Shown piece by piece: positions 21,877-36,159 of a stretch of 36,300 nt of DNA. This stretch comes from an uncultured Rhodospirillaceae bacterium (lineage in GTDB: Bacteria > Pseudomonadota > Alphaproteobacteria > Rhodospirillales > Magnetospirillaceae). A model generated the notes under the pieces. That model had not been told where the DNA came from and searched no databases. It saw nothing but the letters and a program-made list of their open reading frames with translations. Positions within the stretch are counted from its first letter, which is position 1; each line of letters opens with the position of its first letter. A program made the translations under genes and the position numbers. Location: contig CAJANL010000064.1 in assembly GCA_903941105.1 (NCBI GenBank), forward strand, positions 1-36,300, read 5' to 3'.

Positions 21877-23167
21877 ACTCGACAGCCGCGACGCGGAGTT
21901 CGAGCAGGCCTTCACCCTGCTGCTGTCGGCCAAGCGCGAGACCGATGAAGACGTCAACGCCACCGTCGCCGCCATCATCGCCGAGGTCCGTCGGCGCGGT
22001 GACGCGGCGCTGGTGGAATACACCCGGAAGTTCGACCGCCTCGACGTGAGCGCCGCCGGTCTGCGCATTACGCCGGCCGAGATCGAGACCGCCGTCGCCG
22101 CGTGCCCGCCCGATTTGGTGGAGGCGCTGAAGCTTGCCGCTCAGCGTATTGCCGCCTTCCATCAGCGCCAGTTGCCCAGCGATGACTATTATACCGATGC
22201 CCAGGGCGTGCGCCTCGGCCTGCGCTGGTCGGCGGTGGGAGCGGCGGGGCTCTACGTGCCGGGCGGTACCGCCTCCTATCCATCGTCGGTGCTGATGAAC
22301 GCCATTCCGGCCAAGGCCGCCGGGGTCGAGCGGCTGGTGATGGTGGTTCCCACCCCCGACGGCGTGATCAACCCCGCGGTGCTGGCGGCGGCCAGGATCG
22401 CCGGCGTTGACGAGATCTACCGTGTCGGTGGCGCCCAGGCGGTGGCGGCTTTGGCCTTCGGCACCGAAACCATCCGCCCGGTGGACAAGATCGTCGGCCC
22501 CGGCAATGCCTATGTCGCCGCCGCCAAGCGCCAGGTGTTCGGCACCGTGGGCATCGACATGATCGCCGGGCCGTCGGAAATCCTGGTGGTGGCCGATGCC
22601 GGCAACGACCCGGCGTGGATCGCCGCCGACCTGCTGTCCCAGGCCGAGCACGATACCGCCGCCCAGTCCATCCTGATCACCGATGACGCTGGCTTCGGCC
22701 GCGCCGTGGCGGCGGCGGTGGAGAGCCACCTCGCCACCCTGCCGCGCGCCGCCATCGCCCGCGAGAGCTGGGACGCGCATGGCGCCGTCATCGTGGTGCC
22801 GTCGTTGGCCGAGGCGCTGCCGCTGATCGACCGCATCGCCCCCGAACATCTGGAACTGGCGGTGGCCGACCCCGACGCGCTGGCCGCCAAGGTGCGCAAC
22901 GCCGGCGCCATCTTTCTTGGCCGCTATACTCCGGAAGCGGTGGGCGATTATGTCGGTGGCCCCAACCATGTGTTGCCGACTGCGCGCTCCGCCCGCTTTT
23001 CCTCGGGGCTGGGGGTGCTGGACTTCATGAAGCGCACCACACTGCTGGGCTGCGACGCCGATAGTCTGCGTGCCATCGGCCCGGCGGCCGCCCGCCTCGC
23101 CGAGGCGGAGGGGCTGGGTGCCCACGGCCTGTCGGTCTCGTTGCGGCTCAACCCGGGTGAGCGTTGA
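21866..23167 (+). CDS. hisD: Histidinol dehydrogenase
   Basis: 433 aa from ATG 21866, overlapping the end of hisG. It carries out the last two oxidations of histidine synthesis (L-histidinol to L-histidine, two NAD+). Clear motifs are [80 protein letters not shown] (zinc ligands Gln and His) and PEHLEL plus GGPNHVLPT near the C-terminus. Full length for the family. The stop overlaps the UPF0262 start (TGATG), so it is translationally coupled. Confidence 0.97.
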   Translation: MPRELDSRDAEFEQAFTLLLSAKRETDEDVNATVAAIIAEVRRRGDAALVEYTRKFDRLDVSAAGLRITPAEIETAVAACPPDLVEALKLAAQRIAAFHQRQLPSDDYYTDAQGVRLGLRWSAVGAAGLYVPGGTASYPSSVLMNAIPAKAAGVERLVMVVPTPDGVINPAVLAAARIAGVDEIYRVGGAQAVAALAFGTETIRPVDKIVGPGNAYVAAAKRQVFGTVGIDMIAGPSEILVVADAGNDPAWIAADLLSQAEHDTAAQSILITDDAGFGRAVAAAVESHLATLPRAAIARESWDAHGAVIVVPSLAEALPLIDRIAPEHLELAVADPDALAAKVRNAGAIFLGRYTPEAVGDYVGGPNHVLPTARSARFSSGLGVLDFMKRTTLLGCDADSLRAIGPAAARLAEAEGLGAHGLSVSLRLNPGER

Positions 23168-23637
23168 TGCCAGAAACACAGCGGCTGATACACGTCGAGT
23201 TGGATGAGCGCACCATGGTGCGCCGCCGGTCCGAGGTGGAACACGAACGCGCTGTCGCCATATACGATCTTATCGAGGAGAATTTTTTCGCTCCGGTCGG
23301 TTTCGTCGGGCCGTACCGGCTGATGATCGGGCTGGAGGACAATCGGCTGGTGTTCAATGTGCGCAGCCAGGAGGACGATCCGCTGACGCAGGTCCCCCTG
23401 CCGCTCAGCCCGTTCCAGAAGATCGTGAAGGATTATTTCATGGTCTGCGAGAGCTATTACTCCGCCATCACCAAGTCTTCTCCCGCCCAGATCGAGGCCA
23501 TCGATGTCGGTCGGCGCGGGTTGCACAACGAGGGGTCGAACCTGCTGATAGAGCGCCTCGCCGGCAAGATCGCCATCGATTTCGACACCGCCCGGCGCTT
23601 GTTCACGTTGATCTGCGTTCTACACATCCGGGGCTGA
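23167..23637 (+). CDS. UPF0262 family protein
   Basis: 156 aa from ATG 23167 in a TGATG overlap with hisD. The sequence matches UPF0262, a family largely confined to Alphaproteobacteria and typically located after hisD (family knowledge): [67 protein letters not shown] and [20 protein letters not shown]. The function is unknown. The conserved position supports the taxonomic assignment and a shared operon with the phosphatase that follows. Confidence 0.93.
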   Translation: MPETQRLIHVELDERTMVRRRSEVEHERAVAIYDLIEENFFAPVGFVGPYRLMIGLEDNRLVFNVRSQEDDPLTQVPLPLSPFQKIVKDYFMVCESYYSAITKSSPAQIEAIDVGRRGLHNEGSNLLIERLAGKIAIDFDTARRLFTLICVLHIRG

Positions 23638-23639
23638 CG

Positions 23640-24083
23640 GTGGGGGACCTGCCCTCCGCGGTGCTGTTCTGCTGCACCCTGAACTCCGTGCGTTCGCCCA
23701 TGGCCGAAGGCTTGATGAAGCGCGTTCACGGCAAACGCATTTTCGTCGATTCGGTGGGGGTGCGGCCCGGCTATCTCGACCCCTTCATGGTGGCGGTGAT
23801 GGAAGAGGTCGGCGTCGACCTGCGCCGCCACATTCCCAAGGTATTCGAGCAGTTGGAAGACGAGAGCTTCGACTTCGTCGTCTCCCTCAGCCCCGAGGCG
23901 CAGCACAAGGCGGTGGAACTGACCCGCACCAATGCCTGCGAGGTCGAGTTCTGGCCGACCTTCGACCCTTCCCTGGTGGAGGGCAACCGCGAGAACCGCC
24001 TCGACGCCTATCGCCAGGTCCGCGACGACCTCATGACCCACATCCTCAAGCGCTTCCCACCCGGCGGCATGGCGCGGGAATAA
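23640..24083 (+). CDS. Low-molecular-weight protein tyrosine phosphatase-like protein
   Basis: 147 aa, GTG start at 23640, two bases after the UPF0262 stop. The N-terminal P-loop CTLNSVRSPMAEGL is the CX5R(S/T) signature of the LMW-PTP/arsenate reductase fold, with Cys in CCTLNS as nucleophile. The conserved Asp-Pro of the general acid is probably in WPTFDPSL. It is shorter and more divergent than classical LMW-PTPs, as is usual for this hisD-linked group, so the true substrate (phosphotyrosine, arsenate or other) is uncertain. In many alphaproteobacteria infA follows; here the cluster ends and a convergent gene follows. Confidence 0.88.
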   Translation: MGDLPSAVLFCCTLNSVRSPMAEGLMKRVHGKRIFVDSVGVRPGYLDPFMVAVMEEVGVDLRRHIPKVFEQLEDESFDFVVSLSPEAQHKAVELTRTNACEVEFWPTFDPSLVEGNRENRLDAYRQVRDDLMTHILKRFPPGGMARE

Positions 24084-24250
24084 GCCGAGTCCGCTGGTTG
24101 AGGGAATGGGCCTGCCGCATCGGTGATGGTGCGGCTCTGATTTCCCCATGCCACCGATCTGATCGCGGGAGACGGTGAGCCCGTGCTGCTGGCCCATCGC
24201 ACTGGGAAGGGGCCGATCTCAACCAAATTTTGAGGCGTTTACGCCACATC

Positions 24251-24343
24251 CCGGTGATCGCAACCGATCACCGGAGCCCTCAAGCGCCGCGCGGCGCCTT
24301 GCGCCTAACCGTATCTCGATGCGTCGACTTCATCGAGATGCGG
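24251..24343. repeat. Three consecutive hairpins between convergent genes
   Basis: Hairpin 1: CCGGTGATCG / CGATCACCGG, perfect 10 bp with loop CAAC (24251-24274). Hairpin 2: CAAGCGCCGC / GCGGCGCCTTG with one bulged C (24281-24301). Hairpin 3: CGTATCTCGATG / CATCGAGATGCG with one G-T pair (24310-24342). They fill the end of a 262-base gap. Plausible roles are a bidirectional terminator block or a REP-like structured element. The rest of the gap (24084-24250) shows nothing I can name. Confidence 0.6.
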
Positions 24344-24345
24344 TA

Positions 24346-25785
24346 TTACGCCAGCCCGCGCAGGCGAAGCAGGTAATTGTCGACCTCGCCGCGCATGAGG
24401 TTGGCCTTTTGCGCCAGGGCGTCGGCGGAGCGGTTGAGTTCGCCGGCGGCCGAGTTCGACACCCCCAGGGCTTCGATGGCGCTGTTGACCGAGGAGGTCA
24501 CCGCCTTGGCACCGCTGGCCGCCTCGCCCACATGGCCGGCGATGGTGCTGGTGGAATGGGTCTGCGCCTCGACCGATTCGCGTACCTCCATGGCCACCTG
24601 ATTGATGCCGGCCACCGCCTCGACCGTGCGGTGGATGGTGCTGACGGCTTCCTTGGTGGCGGCCACCGCCTCGTTCACCGAGCCGGCGATCTCGTGGGTG
24701 GCGCGGCTGGTCTGTTCCGAGAGGTTCTTGATCTCCTGGGCGACCACGGCGAAGCCACGGCCGGCGGCGCCGGCGCGGGCCGCCTCGATGGTGGCGTTGA
24801 GCGCCAGCATGCGGGTCTGGCGGGCGATGGCCTCGATGGTCTGGCCGATCTTGCCGATGCGGCCGGCTGTGTCGAGCAGCCCGCGCATGGCGGCGTCGGT
24901 GGATTGGGCGGCCTCGGCGGCCAGCGCGGCGGCGTCGGCGGTGCGCACCACATTGCCGCGGATGTTCTCGATGGAGGAGGCCAGCTCGTTGGTGTTGCTG
25001 GCGATATTGTCGACCGAATACGAGGCCTCCTCGGCGGCGGCGGCCATGTTGACCGTCTCATAGTCCATATGGGACAGCCGCGACAGCATTTCCTCGGAAT
25101 GGCTCTTCAGCGTGGTGGCCATGCTGCCTACCTCTTCCACCACGTTCTTGATGGAGCGTTCGAAGCCCGAGGCGAGGTCGGTGATCAGCTTGCCCTTGGC
25201 CTGGGTGGCGGCGCCGAAATAGTCGTGGGTCACCACCGAGACATCGAGCAGCACGGCGCGCTGCAGGGCGGGGGCGACGGATTCGAAATTGGCGCGGCGG
25301 CTGCGGGCGATCATCGCCATGGCGCGGCTCGATCCGGCGGTGGCCATGGCCTGGTACCAGGTGGCGCCAAGCTCCAGGTAGGCCAGCATGAAGCCGAGCT
25401 GCTGCGCGGTGGCGGTGTAGTCGGCGGTGAAGTCGGCGCGATAGAGGTTGCGCCAGTGCTCCACCAGCACCCCCGACAGGGTGCTGCGGGCATCGGCGTT
25501 CAGCTTCTCACCGTAAGGCGGGAAACGCTCGACCCAGGCCAACGCGTCGCCGACCAAGCTTTCCGCGGCATCCACCGCTGCTCCCGAGGCGTTGCGGATC
25601 AGTCGGCAGGCGGCGTCGTCGACGGTGAACAGTTCGAGGTCGCGGGCCACCCGCTCCTTGACGCTGATGGTGGGGGGAGCTGCGGCATCGGATGAATCGT
25701 CATCGTCGAAGAACAAATCACCGCCCCCGGCAGGTGCCCCCGGTGCGGTAGGGGCGTCGCCGAAGAGTTCCATGTCGTCACTCAT
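24346..25785 (-). CDS. Soluble methyl-accepting chemotaxis protein with globin-like sensor domain
   Basis: 479 aa from ATG 25785. No membrane segment, so cytoplasmic. After an acidic N-terminal leader ([14 protein letters not shown]), residues about 42-205 look like a globin-coupled sensor (protoglobin) domain: [20 protein letters not shown] followed by a QQLG..LAYLELG..WY segment resembles the F-helix region of HemAT proteins. In my manual alignment the heme-ligating His position (ten residues before the Tyr of WY) is Leu134, so heme binding is doubtful. The rest (about 215-479) is a signalling coiled coil with the MCP hairpin tip [20 protein letters not shown]. It should signal to CheA/CheW. 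It stands alone, divergent from gltB. Confidence 0.85.
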   Translation of the reverse strand: MSDDMELFGDAPTAPGAPAGGGDLFFDDDDSSDAAAPPTISVKERVARDLELFTVDDAACRLIRNASGAAVDAAESLVGDALAWVERFPPYGEKLNADARSTLSGVLVEHWRNLYRADFTADYTATAQQLGFMLAYLELGATWYQAMATAGSSRAMAMIARSRRANFESVAPALQRAVLLDVSVVTHDYFGAATQAKGKLITDLASGFERSIKNVVEEVGSMATTLKSHSEEMLSRLSHMDYETVNMAAAAEEASYSVDNIASNTNELASSIENIRGNVVRTADAAALAAEAAQSTDAAMRGLLDTAGRIGKIGQTIEAIARQTRMLALNATIEAARAGAAGRGFAVVAQEIKNLSEQTSRATHEIAGSVNEAVAATKEAVSTIHRTVEAVAGINQVAMEVRESVEAQTHSTSTIAGHVGEAASGAKAVTSSVNSAIEALGVSNSAAGELNRSADALAQKANLMRGEVDNYLLRLRGLA

Positions 25786-26237
25786 CCGCAGGCATCCTGG
25801 AAAGCCGCTCTCCAAAGCATGTCACATGCCGGGAAACAGTCGATAATGGTACGGAACAATAGGCGGAGATCGGCAGCAACGGAAGGAAAACCTTGCGGCA
25901 GTTTATATCCGTAATTGAATGAATGGTGAAGTCGGGTGATCGCCTTAGAACAGATGAAAATTTGCCATAAACACATAAGGCGGGAGGCGGAGTTCGCGTC
26001 TCCGTATTGTCCATGGCTACCCGGTTCCCACCCTTCCGGAGGGGGTGTTTCGCCTGTCGAATGGATTCACCGGAGGGGGGCTCTTCCCAGGCTTGGCGAC
26101 GGCGTCGATATAACGTATGAAGTCGTCTTTGTGCCGATTGGGCGGGGCGGCTCGCGCATTCGGCTGGGATCGTGGATCCGGGTTATTGAATTAGGCTAGG
26201 CCGCTTGCGGCGCGCCGGATGAGGAACAGAGTTGAGC
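25786..26237. promoter_or_regulatory. Divergent intergenic region between MCP and gltB
   Basis: About 450 bases without a convincing gene; an 87-codon open frame at 25936-26199 has no good start or recognisable product. The MCP-proximal part is AT-richer, as expected for a promoter. Two small hairpins lie in the gltB-proximal part: CGGAG/CTCCG (25988-26004) and CACCC/GGGTG (26029-26047). They may belong to the gltB leader. I could not identify sigma-54 or sigma-70 boxes with confidence. Confidence 0.4.
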
Positions 26238-30863
<4,626 letters not shown>

Positions 30864-30864
30864 T

Positions 30865-32280
30865 ATGGGCAAGGCGACCGGTTTCAAGGAGTTCGCCCGC
30901 GTCACTCCCGGCCATGAGCCGGCCGAGGCGCGCGTCAAGCATTACCGCGAGTTCACTCAGCCCCTGTCCAACGACGAGCTGAAGCGCCAGGGTGCCCGCT
31001 GCATGGACTGCGGCGTTCCGTTCTGCCATCAGGGCTGTCCGGTCAACAACATGATCCCGGACTGGAACGATCTGGTCTATCGCGACCGCTGGGAGGAGGC
31101 GCTGGCGGCGCTGCATTCCACCAACAACTTCCCCGAATTCACCGGCCGCGTCTGTCCGGCGCCGTGCGAAGCGTCGTGCACGCTGAACCTCGATGACGCT
31201 CCGGTGGCCATCAAGACCATCGAGCAGGCGGTGGTCGATCGTGGCTTTGCCGAGGGCTGGGTGGTTCCCGATACCTCCAAGCCGCGCACCGGCAAGACGG
31301 TGGCGGTGGTGGGCTCCGGGCCGGCCGGTATGGCCGCCGCCCAACAGTTGGCCCGCGCCGGCCACGCCGTGGTGCTGTTCGAGAAGAACGCCACCATCGG
31401 CGGTTTGCTGCGCTATGGCATTCCCGACTTCAAGCTCGATAAGGCGATCATCGACCGCCGCGCCGCCCAGATGCGGGCCGAGGGCGTCGAGTTCCGTACC
31501 AATGCCCATGTCGGCGTCACCGTTCCCGCCGGCGAGCTGCTCGACGGCTTCGACGCGGTGGTGCTGTCGGGTGGCTCCGAGAAGCCGCGTGACCTGGCCG
31601 TGCCGGGGCGCGACCTGGCCGGCGTTCATTTCGCCATGGACTTCCTCACCCAGCAGAACCGCCGCATTGCCGGCGAGCCGGTGGGGAGCGCCGATATTCT
31701 TGCCACCGGCAAGCGGGTGGTGGTGATCGGCGGCGGCGATACCGGTGCCGACTGCGTCGGCACCTCCAATCGCCAGGGCGCCGCCTCGGTCACCCAGATC
31801 GAGATCCTGCCCAAGCCTCCCGCCAAGGAGGACAAGTCGGTCACCTGGCCGCTATGGCCCAACCGGCTGCGCACCTCGTCGTCGCACGACGAGGGCTGCC
31901 AGCGTCGCTGGTCGGTATCCACTGTCGCGGCCCATGGCGAGAATGGCACGGTGACGGGGCTGGATTGCGTCGAGGTCGACGGCAAGTTCCAGCCGATCGC
32001 CGGCACCGGCTTCAAGCTGGAGGCTGATCTGGTGCTGTTGGCCATGGGCTTCGTCCATCCGGTGCACGAGGGTATGCTGGAGCAACTGGGCGTCGAGCGT
32101 GATGGCCGCGGCAACGTCAAGGCCGATACCGAGCGCTACCAGACCTCCAACCCCAAGGTTTTCGCCTGCGGCGACATGCGCCGCGGCCAGTCCCTGGTGG
32201 TGTGGGCCATCCGCGAAGGCCGCCAGGCCGCCCGCGCGGTGGATGAGTTCCTGATGGGGGCGAGCGAGCTGCCCAGATAG
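30865..32280 (+). CDS. gltD: Glutamate synthase (NADPH), small subunit
   Basis: 471 aa from ATG 30865. The N-terminal part has the two cysteine clusters of the 4Fe-4S sites ([15 protein letters not shown] and [13 protein letters not shown]). The FAD dinucleotide fold is [20 protein letters not shown] and the NADPH fold is [20 protein letters not shown]. The C-terminus has the GD box [20 protein letters not shown]. It takes electrons from NADPH and passes them to GltB. Full length, immediately after gltB, and followed by a clear terminator. Confidence 0.98.
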   Translation: MGKATGFKEFARVTPGHEPAEARVKHYREFTQPLSNDELKRQGARCMDCGVPFCHQGCPVNNMIPDWNDLVYRDRWEEALAALHSTNNFPEFTGRVCPAPCEASCTLNLDDAPVAIKTIEQAVVDRGFAEGWVVPDTSKPRTGKTVAVVGSGPAGMAAAQQLARAGHAVVLFEKNATIGGLLRYGIPDFKLDKAIIDRRAAQMRAEGVEFRTNAHVGVTVPAGELLDGFDAVVLSGGSEKPRDLAVPGRDLAGVHFAMDFLTQQNRRIAGEPVGSADILATGKRVVVIGGGDTGADCVGTSNRQGAASVTQIEILPKPPAKEDKSVTWPLWPNRLRTSSSHDEGCQRRWSVSTVAAHGENGTVTGLDCVEVDGKFQPIAGTGFKLEADLVLLAMGFVHPVHEGMLEQLGVERDGRGNVKADTERYQTSNPKVFACGDMRRGQSLVVWAIREGRQAARAVDEFLMGASELPR

Positions 32281-32396
32281 GCTGGCCGCATTCGCTGTTT
32301 ATTAGAAAGGGCCACCCCATGGGGCCAGGCGTTCGCGATACCTGTGGAGGGGGCCTGATCTGAGGAAGGCGGCACAACCGCCTGGGAAATAAGATT

Positions 32397-32441
32397 AAAG
32401 GCCGGGTGGTGGCGACGAGTCCCATCCGGCCCTTTCTTTTT
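32397..32441 (+). terminator. Intrinsic terminator of gltBD
   Basis: AAAGGCCGGGTGG pairs with CCATCCGGCCCTTT (one bulge or G-T) around a GC-rich loop, and the stem runs straight into TTTCTTTTT. It lies about 117 bases after the gltD stop. Confidence 0.8.
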
Positions 32442-32469
32442 GTCGCTTGGCTTGGTACCCACGACGGCC

Positions 32470-32501
32470 GTTGTAGGCAATTCGCTCCGACTGCCTACAA
32501 C
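32470..32501. repeat. Perfect 10-bp inverted repeat upstream of the PLD gene
   Basis: GTTGTAGGCA (32470-32479) and TGCCTACAAC (32492-32501) are separated by 12 bases. The element lies between the gltBD terminator and the PLD-like gene. It may be an operator for that gene or mark the edge of the acquired segment. There is no T-run. Confidence 0.6.
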
Positions 32502-32641
32502 CGGCTCCACAGCTGACTTCGCCCGAGCATGCAATCATCAGTTCAAAGCCAGGACGCCTTAGACGTCCTTTGCACGAGCGTTCTGTGCTGGTAGCATTCC
32601 CGCCGTCGATAAGGGGGACAGCATGGAATGGATGGCACCGA

Positions 32642-35020
32642 ATGCGTAGCTTCTCCACGCTTGACCTGCTGGGCGCTCGACACTGGAACTCCGCCCTCTT
32701 TACCACTTACTCGCTGAGCTTGGCGTATTTCGAGGCGGTGGTCCTGAGCGCACTGGTCAATGGCGGCGTCGATCGGACATTCGTCCTCGCGGATATCGCC
32801 GGAGTGCGCGCGGCTCTCTCCGAGCATGGCGCACGCCAAGCCGGCCGCTCTTACCAAGTCGAGCCAGTTGCCGTCGACAGAGGGTATTGCCTCCACGCGA
32901 AGCTGACGGCGCTGGTCGCAGAGGATGATGCCCACCTGATCATTGGTTCAGGCAACCTTACCGCGGGAGGCTACGGCGGCAATCTGGAATGCGCCGAGCA
33001 TCTCCATCCCAGCTTCGCCGCCGACGTCTTCGATGATGTGGCAGCGTTCCTCGAAGCGCTGGGCACCACAGATACCGCACGCCATGCAGCGATCGGGCCC
33101 TGCGGGTCGATGGCCGACGATCTGCGGCGTCGGGCTGCCGGCGCGGCCAGGACCGGATCCATCCGCGCTGTCTCTTCCCTGGAAGGGGCGATCATCGACC
33201 AGTTGGCGGGTTTCGCTGACGAGCTGGGCGGTGCGCGCCGCCTGACCATCGCGTCGCCATTCTTCGATGGAGGGGCGGCGATCGACGCGCTCCGGGGCGC
33301 AATGGGGCTCGATCACGTCAATATCCACGCGCATCCGACCGGTTCTGTCGCCAGCGCGGCGGGGATGGCTTGGCCCACGCAGGCCAAGACGCCGATCCGT
33401 GCTGTGACCGTGGAGCCTCTCGAAGAGTCCCGCCGGCCGCTTCACGCCAAGGTCTTCGAGGTAGTCTGCCGGCGGGGACGGCTCATCATGTCGGGCAGCG
33501 CCAACGGCACACTTGCCGCCCTGACGCACGGACGCAACATTGAGCTGTCGGTGGTGCGTATCCTTCGAGAGCCGAGCGTCGGCTGGCGGCTGTCGCCGGC
33601 CGAGCCCCTCCATGCCGACGTGGTGGCCGCCGATGATGATGCCGAAGCGGAAGCGGAGATCGGCATCTTGCGCGCCGAGATGAGCGGTGACGTGCTCGAA
33701 GGGCAGGTGCTCACCGGGTTCCCTGCGGGCGAGGCCGAATTGCTCGATCTGACCGGCTCGGGACCGCTGCGCCTCGCCACCACCACCGTGTCGGCCGATG
33801 GCCATTTTGCGGTGGCGACCCGCAGCCTCGAGATGGAGGGATGGCGGGCTCGGCGCCTGGTGATCCGACTGCAATCCTCCGCAGACGGCCGGATTGCGGA
33901 AGGCCTGGTCCATTTCCCCGACATCGGCGCGATCACGCGGCGCGCCGGTCCGGTCGCAGCGCGGCTGCTGGCGCTGATCGCCGGGAACGATACACCCGAC
34001 GATGTCGCCGCCGTGATGACGTGGTTCCACGATCATCCCGAGCATCTGCAGTCGCGTGTCAGCGGCAGCCATGGCGGCCCGCCCACCGAGAGGACCAACG
34101 CAATCGCTTCTGTGGCCGGGCTTGTCGATCCGCAGCCGGTGATCACCAGCCGCGGTCCTGGGGGTTCCGAAGAGGGCGCCGGTTGGCGTCGGTTCATGGT
34201 GCAAGTGTGGGCCGCCTTCACCACGCCTGGGAGCTCCATTCAAGTCGCCCACAGTGGCGAAGACCCCGGGGAAGACGAAGATGAACCATCGACGCCCGCA
34301 GTCGCGAATAAGGGTGTGGACGACGGTATAAGCAATGCCACCGAGCGCTTCGACCGGCTCTTCGACAAGCTGCTGGGCGAGGACGACGGCCGGTGCGACC
34401 TGGGCGCGGCAGTGCAAATCACTCAATACGTATGCGAGCGCTTGCGTCTGCCCGAAGGACAGGTCGAGCGCTATCTCGATCGGTTGCTGATGGCGATGGC
34501 CGATGCCGACATTCCGGATAGCGACGGAATGGCAATGGCAGGGATCGTGCTTGTAGCGACCGCTCGGAAACAGGGGGCGAGCAAATCAGCAGCTCTACGC
34601 GGTGCCAGGCGTCGGCTGCTGCGCCTCGGAGTTCCGATTGCCAGCGGGCCGCCCGACATGGAGTTCGTCCGGGGCTTCGTGCGGGTTCTTGCGCCGAACC
34701 TCGATAGCGCAACGCTCTGGGCGGCCATCCAAGGCATCCGGACCTATCACGAGGAGGTCGCCGCCTACTGGCAGACGCCTCCCGGCGCTGTCGATAAGGC
34801 CGACTTCCCGGCGTTGGCCGGCCTGCGTGATTGGGACGAGCTGGCCAAGGCTACCACCGCGGATCGCCGCAGGATGCACTACCTGTCCCGCTGCGCGGCC
34901 ACCTGCCCCAAGCATCACATGACGCTGCCCGACGCGGACGCGGACGCGCTGTCGAATATCGGCGTGGCGCGGACCGCGAATTGCTGCAAGGAGCTCATCC
35001 TCCTTGGCGAGGAAGTGTGA
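32642..35020 (+). CDS. Phospholipase D-like (two-HKD) protein, probable defence-island nuclease
   Basis: About 792 aa from ATG 32642; an in-frame alternative at 32570 would add 24 residues. Two PLD half-motifs are visible: HAKLTALVAEDDAHLIIGSG with NLT following (His85) and HAKVFEVVCRRGRLIMSGSA with N following (His268). The spacing and GS-N elements are those of helicase-associated PLD nucleases. The remaining 500 residues are unrecognised, with a low-complexity acidic stretch (GEDPGEDEDEPSTP, about 540-560) and a Cys/His cluster near the end (SRCAATCPKHH, RTANCCKEL). No signal peptide, so cytoplasmic. Its stop overlaps the next start (ATGA). PLD proteins of this kind occur in anti-phage loci; that role is inferred here. 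Confidence 0.8.
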   Translation: MRSFSTLDLLGARHWNSALFTTYSLSLAYFEAVVLSALVNGGVDRTFVLADIAGVRAALSEHGARQAGRSYQVEPVAVDRGYCLHAKLTALVAEDDAHLIIGSGNLTAGGYGGNLECAEHLHPSFAADVFDDVAAFLEALGTTDTARHAAIGPCGSMADDLRRRAAGAARTGSIRAVSSLEGAIIDQLAGFADELGGARRLTIASPFFDGGAAIDALRGAMGLDHVNIHAHPTGSVASAAGMAWPTQAKTPIRAVTVEPLEESRRPLHAKVFEVVCRRGRLIMSGSANGTLAALTHGRNIELSVVRILREPSVGWRLSPAEPLHADVVAADDDAEAEAEIGILRAEMSGDVLEGQVLTGFPAGEAELLDLTGSGPLRLATTTVSADGHFAVATRSLEMEGWRARRLVIRLQSSADGRIAEGLVHFPDIGAITRRAGPVAARLLALIAGNDTPDDVAAVMTWFHDHPEHLQSRVSGSHGGPPTERTNAIASVAGLVDPQPVITSRGPGGSEEGAGWRRFMVQVWAAFTTPGSSIQVAHSGEDPGEDEDEPSTPAVANKGVDDGISNATERFDRLFDKLLGEDDGRCDLGAAVQITQYVCERLRLPEGQVERYLDRLLMAMADADIPDSDGMAMAGIVLVATARKQGASKSAALRGARRRLLRLGVPIASGPPDMEFVRGFVRVLAPNLDSATLWAAIQGIRTYHEEVAAYWQTPPGAVDKADFPALAGLRDWDELAKATTADRRRMHYLSRCAATCPKHHMTLPDADADALSNIGVARTANCCKELILLGEEV

Positions 35021-36159
35021 TGGCGACGATTGAAGACCTCATCGAAGCCGCGGCGGCAACCTCGGAACCGGCCCTGACCGCGGAATCCAAGATCGCCCTG
35101 GGCGGCGTCGATCCGCTTGGCCTGCGGCAGATCAACTTCGACCTCATGGACAAGGTCTTCCCCGGCATCAACAACGCCGCCGCGCACATCCGGCCCTTCA
35201 CGGTGGTCACATGGGCCTGGCGGCGTGCCGGCCTCATCGCGCAGAAGCAGGGCAAGGCCTCAATCCCCATGTCTGTGTTGGAGGACTTCGTGGCGCGGAT
35301 CGAAGTGATCTACGCTTGGTCGCAATTCCTGCGGGATAGGGATTCCGGCCTCCCGGGGCGCGATGTGCTGGCGGAGTTGCTCGGCGAGGATTCCTACACG
35401 TTCGGCGGCAAGAGGTGGGAGCAGCGCAAGGGCGGTAGGACGTACTCGACGGCACTGTCGGCGCCGGTCAATTACGGCTCCGCGCTCAAGACCTTCCACT
35501 GGCTGCAGCCAGCGCTCGACGGAAGCGGTGCACTGGCGCCGACCGAGTTGGTGCAGGACGCCCTGGCGGCGATGGACGAAGCGATGGCGCCGTATCTGGA
35601 TCATCCCGCCTTCTCATCATTCGGCAAAGTGGCGGTCGCATCTACTGATGCCGCCGAGTGGGGCGAGGCTTGGGCACTCTGCGAGCCGACCGAAACCGAG
35701 CAGCAGGCGATGGTGGAGGCGATGGCAGGCGAAACTGCGCCCAAGGCTCGCCGCGACGGCGTGGCGCTGGTGCTCGCGGCATTCCGCCACCTGGGCGGCG
35801 ACCCGTCGGTGGCCGAGCTGCGGCGGACGATGTGCGGCGCGCCTACCGACTTCGTGGCCCCGCCTGAGCTTGTGCCTGTCCTTCGCGCGTGGCGGACAGT
35901 GCAGGTCCGGCAGACGTTTCGTCTTGCGCTGGAGGCCATGCTGGCTTGGGTGTGCTGGCGGATCGAATTCGGCCCCGCAACGACCAGCGATTTGGTGCGG
36001 GAATTCATGCTGGCTGCGGGCGAGGCCGAGACGGCTGGCGCTTGGCTGGACGAAATGAAAGATCCTGCCATGGGGCCCGTCGATTGGCTGGAGGCCTTGG
36101 ATGTCAATCGGCGTCGAAAATTGACCCCCCTTGAACCCCGAATCGGCGTCCAATTTTGA
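35020..36159 (+). CDS. Unrecognised protein coupled to the PLD gene, 3' end altered by an IS element
   Basis: 379 aa as read, start ATG 35020 in an ATGA overlap with the PLD gene. A conserved-looking N-terminal block (DPLGLRQINFDLMDKVFPGI, then RPFTVVTWAWRRAGL) faintly recalls DUF6361-type proteins found in defence islands, but I am not sure. No catalytic motif. The native frame appears to run only to about 36101; the last 18 or so residues (VNRRRKLTPLEPRIGVQF) are encoded by the repeat-bearing end of an IS21-like element, so the true C-terminus is missing. Whether the fusion is functional cannot be told. Confidence 0.7.
   Translation: MATIEDLIEAAAATSEPALTAESKIALGGVDPLGLRQINFDLMDKVFPGINNAAAHIRPFTVVTWAWRRAGLIAQKQGKASIPMSVLEDFVARIEVIYAWSQFLRDRDSGLPGRDVLAELLGEDSYTFGGKRWEQRKGGRTYSTALSAPVNYGSALKTFHWLQPALDGSGALAPTELVQDALAAMDEAMAPYLDHPAFSSFGKVAVASTDAAEWGEAWALCEPTETEQQAMVEAMAGETAPKARRDGVALVLAAFRHLGGDPSVAELRRTMCGAPTDFVAPPELVPVLRAWRTVQVRQTFRLALEAMLAWVCWRIEFGPATTSDLVREFMLAAGEAETAGAWLDEMKDPAMGPVDWLEALDVNRRRKLTPLEPRIGVQF

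Noticed and set aside
24175..25695. A 506-codon plus-strand open frame opposite the chemoreceptor
   Set aside because: Shadow of the MCP coding strand, with Gly/Ala/His-rich composition and no known domain.
25936..26199. An 87-codon plus-strand frame in the gltB leader
   Set aside because: No good ribosome-binding site, no similarity to anything I recognise, and it overlaps likely promoter and leader structures.
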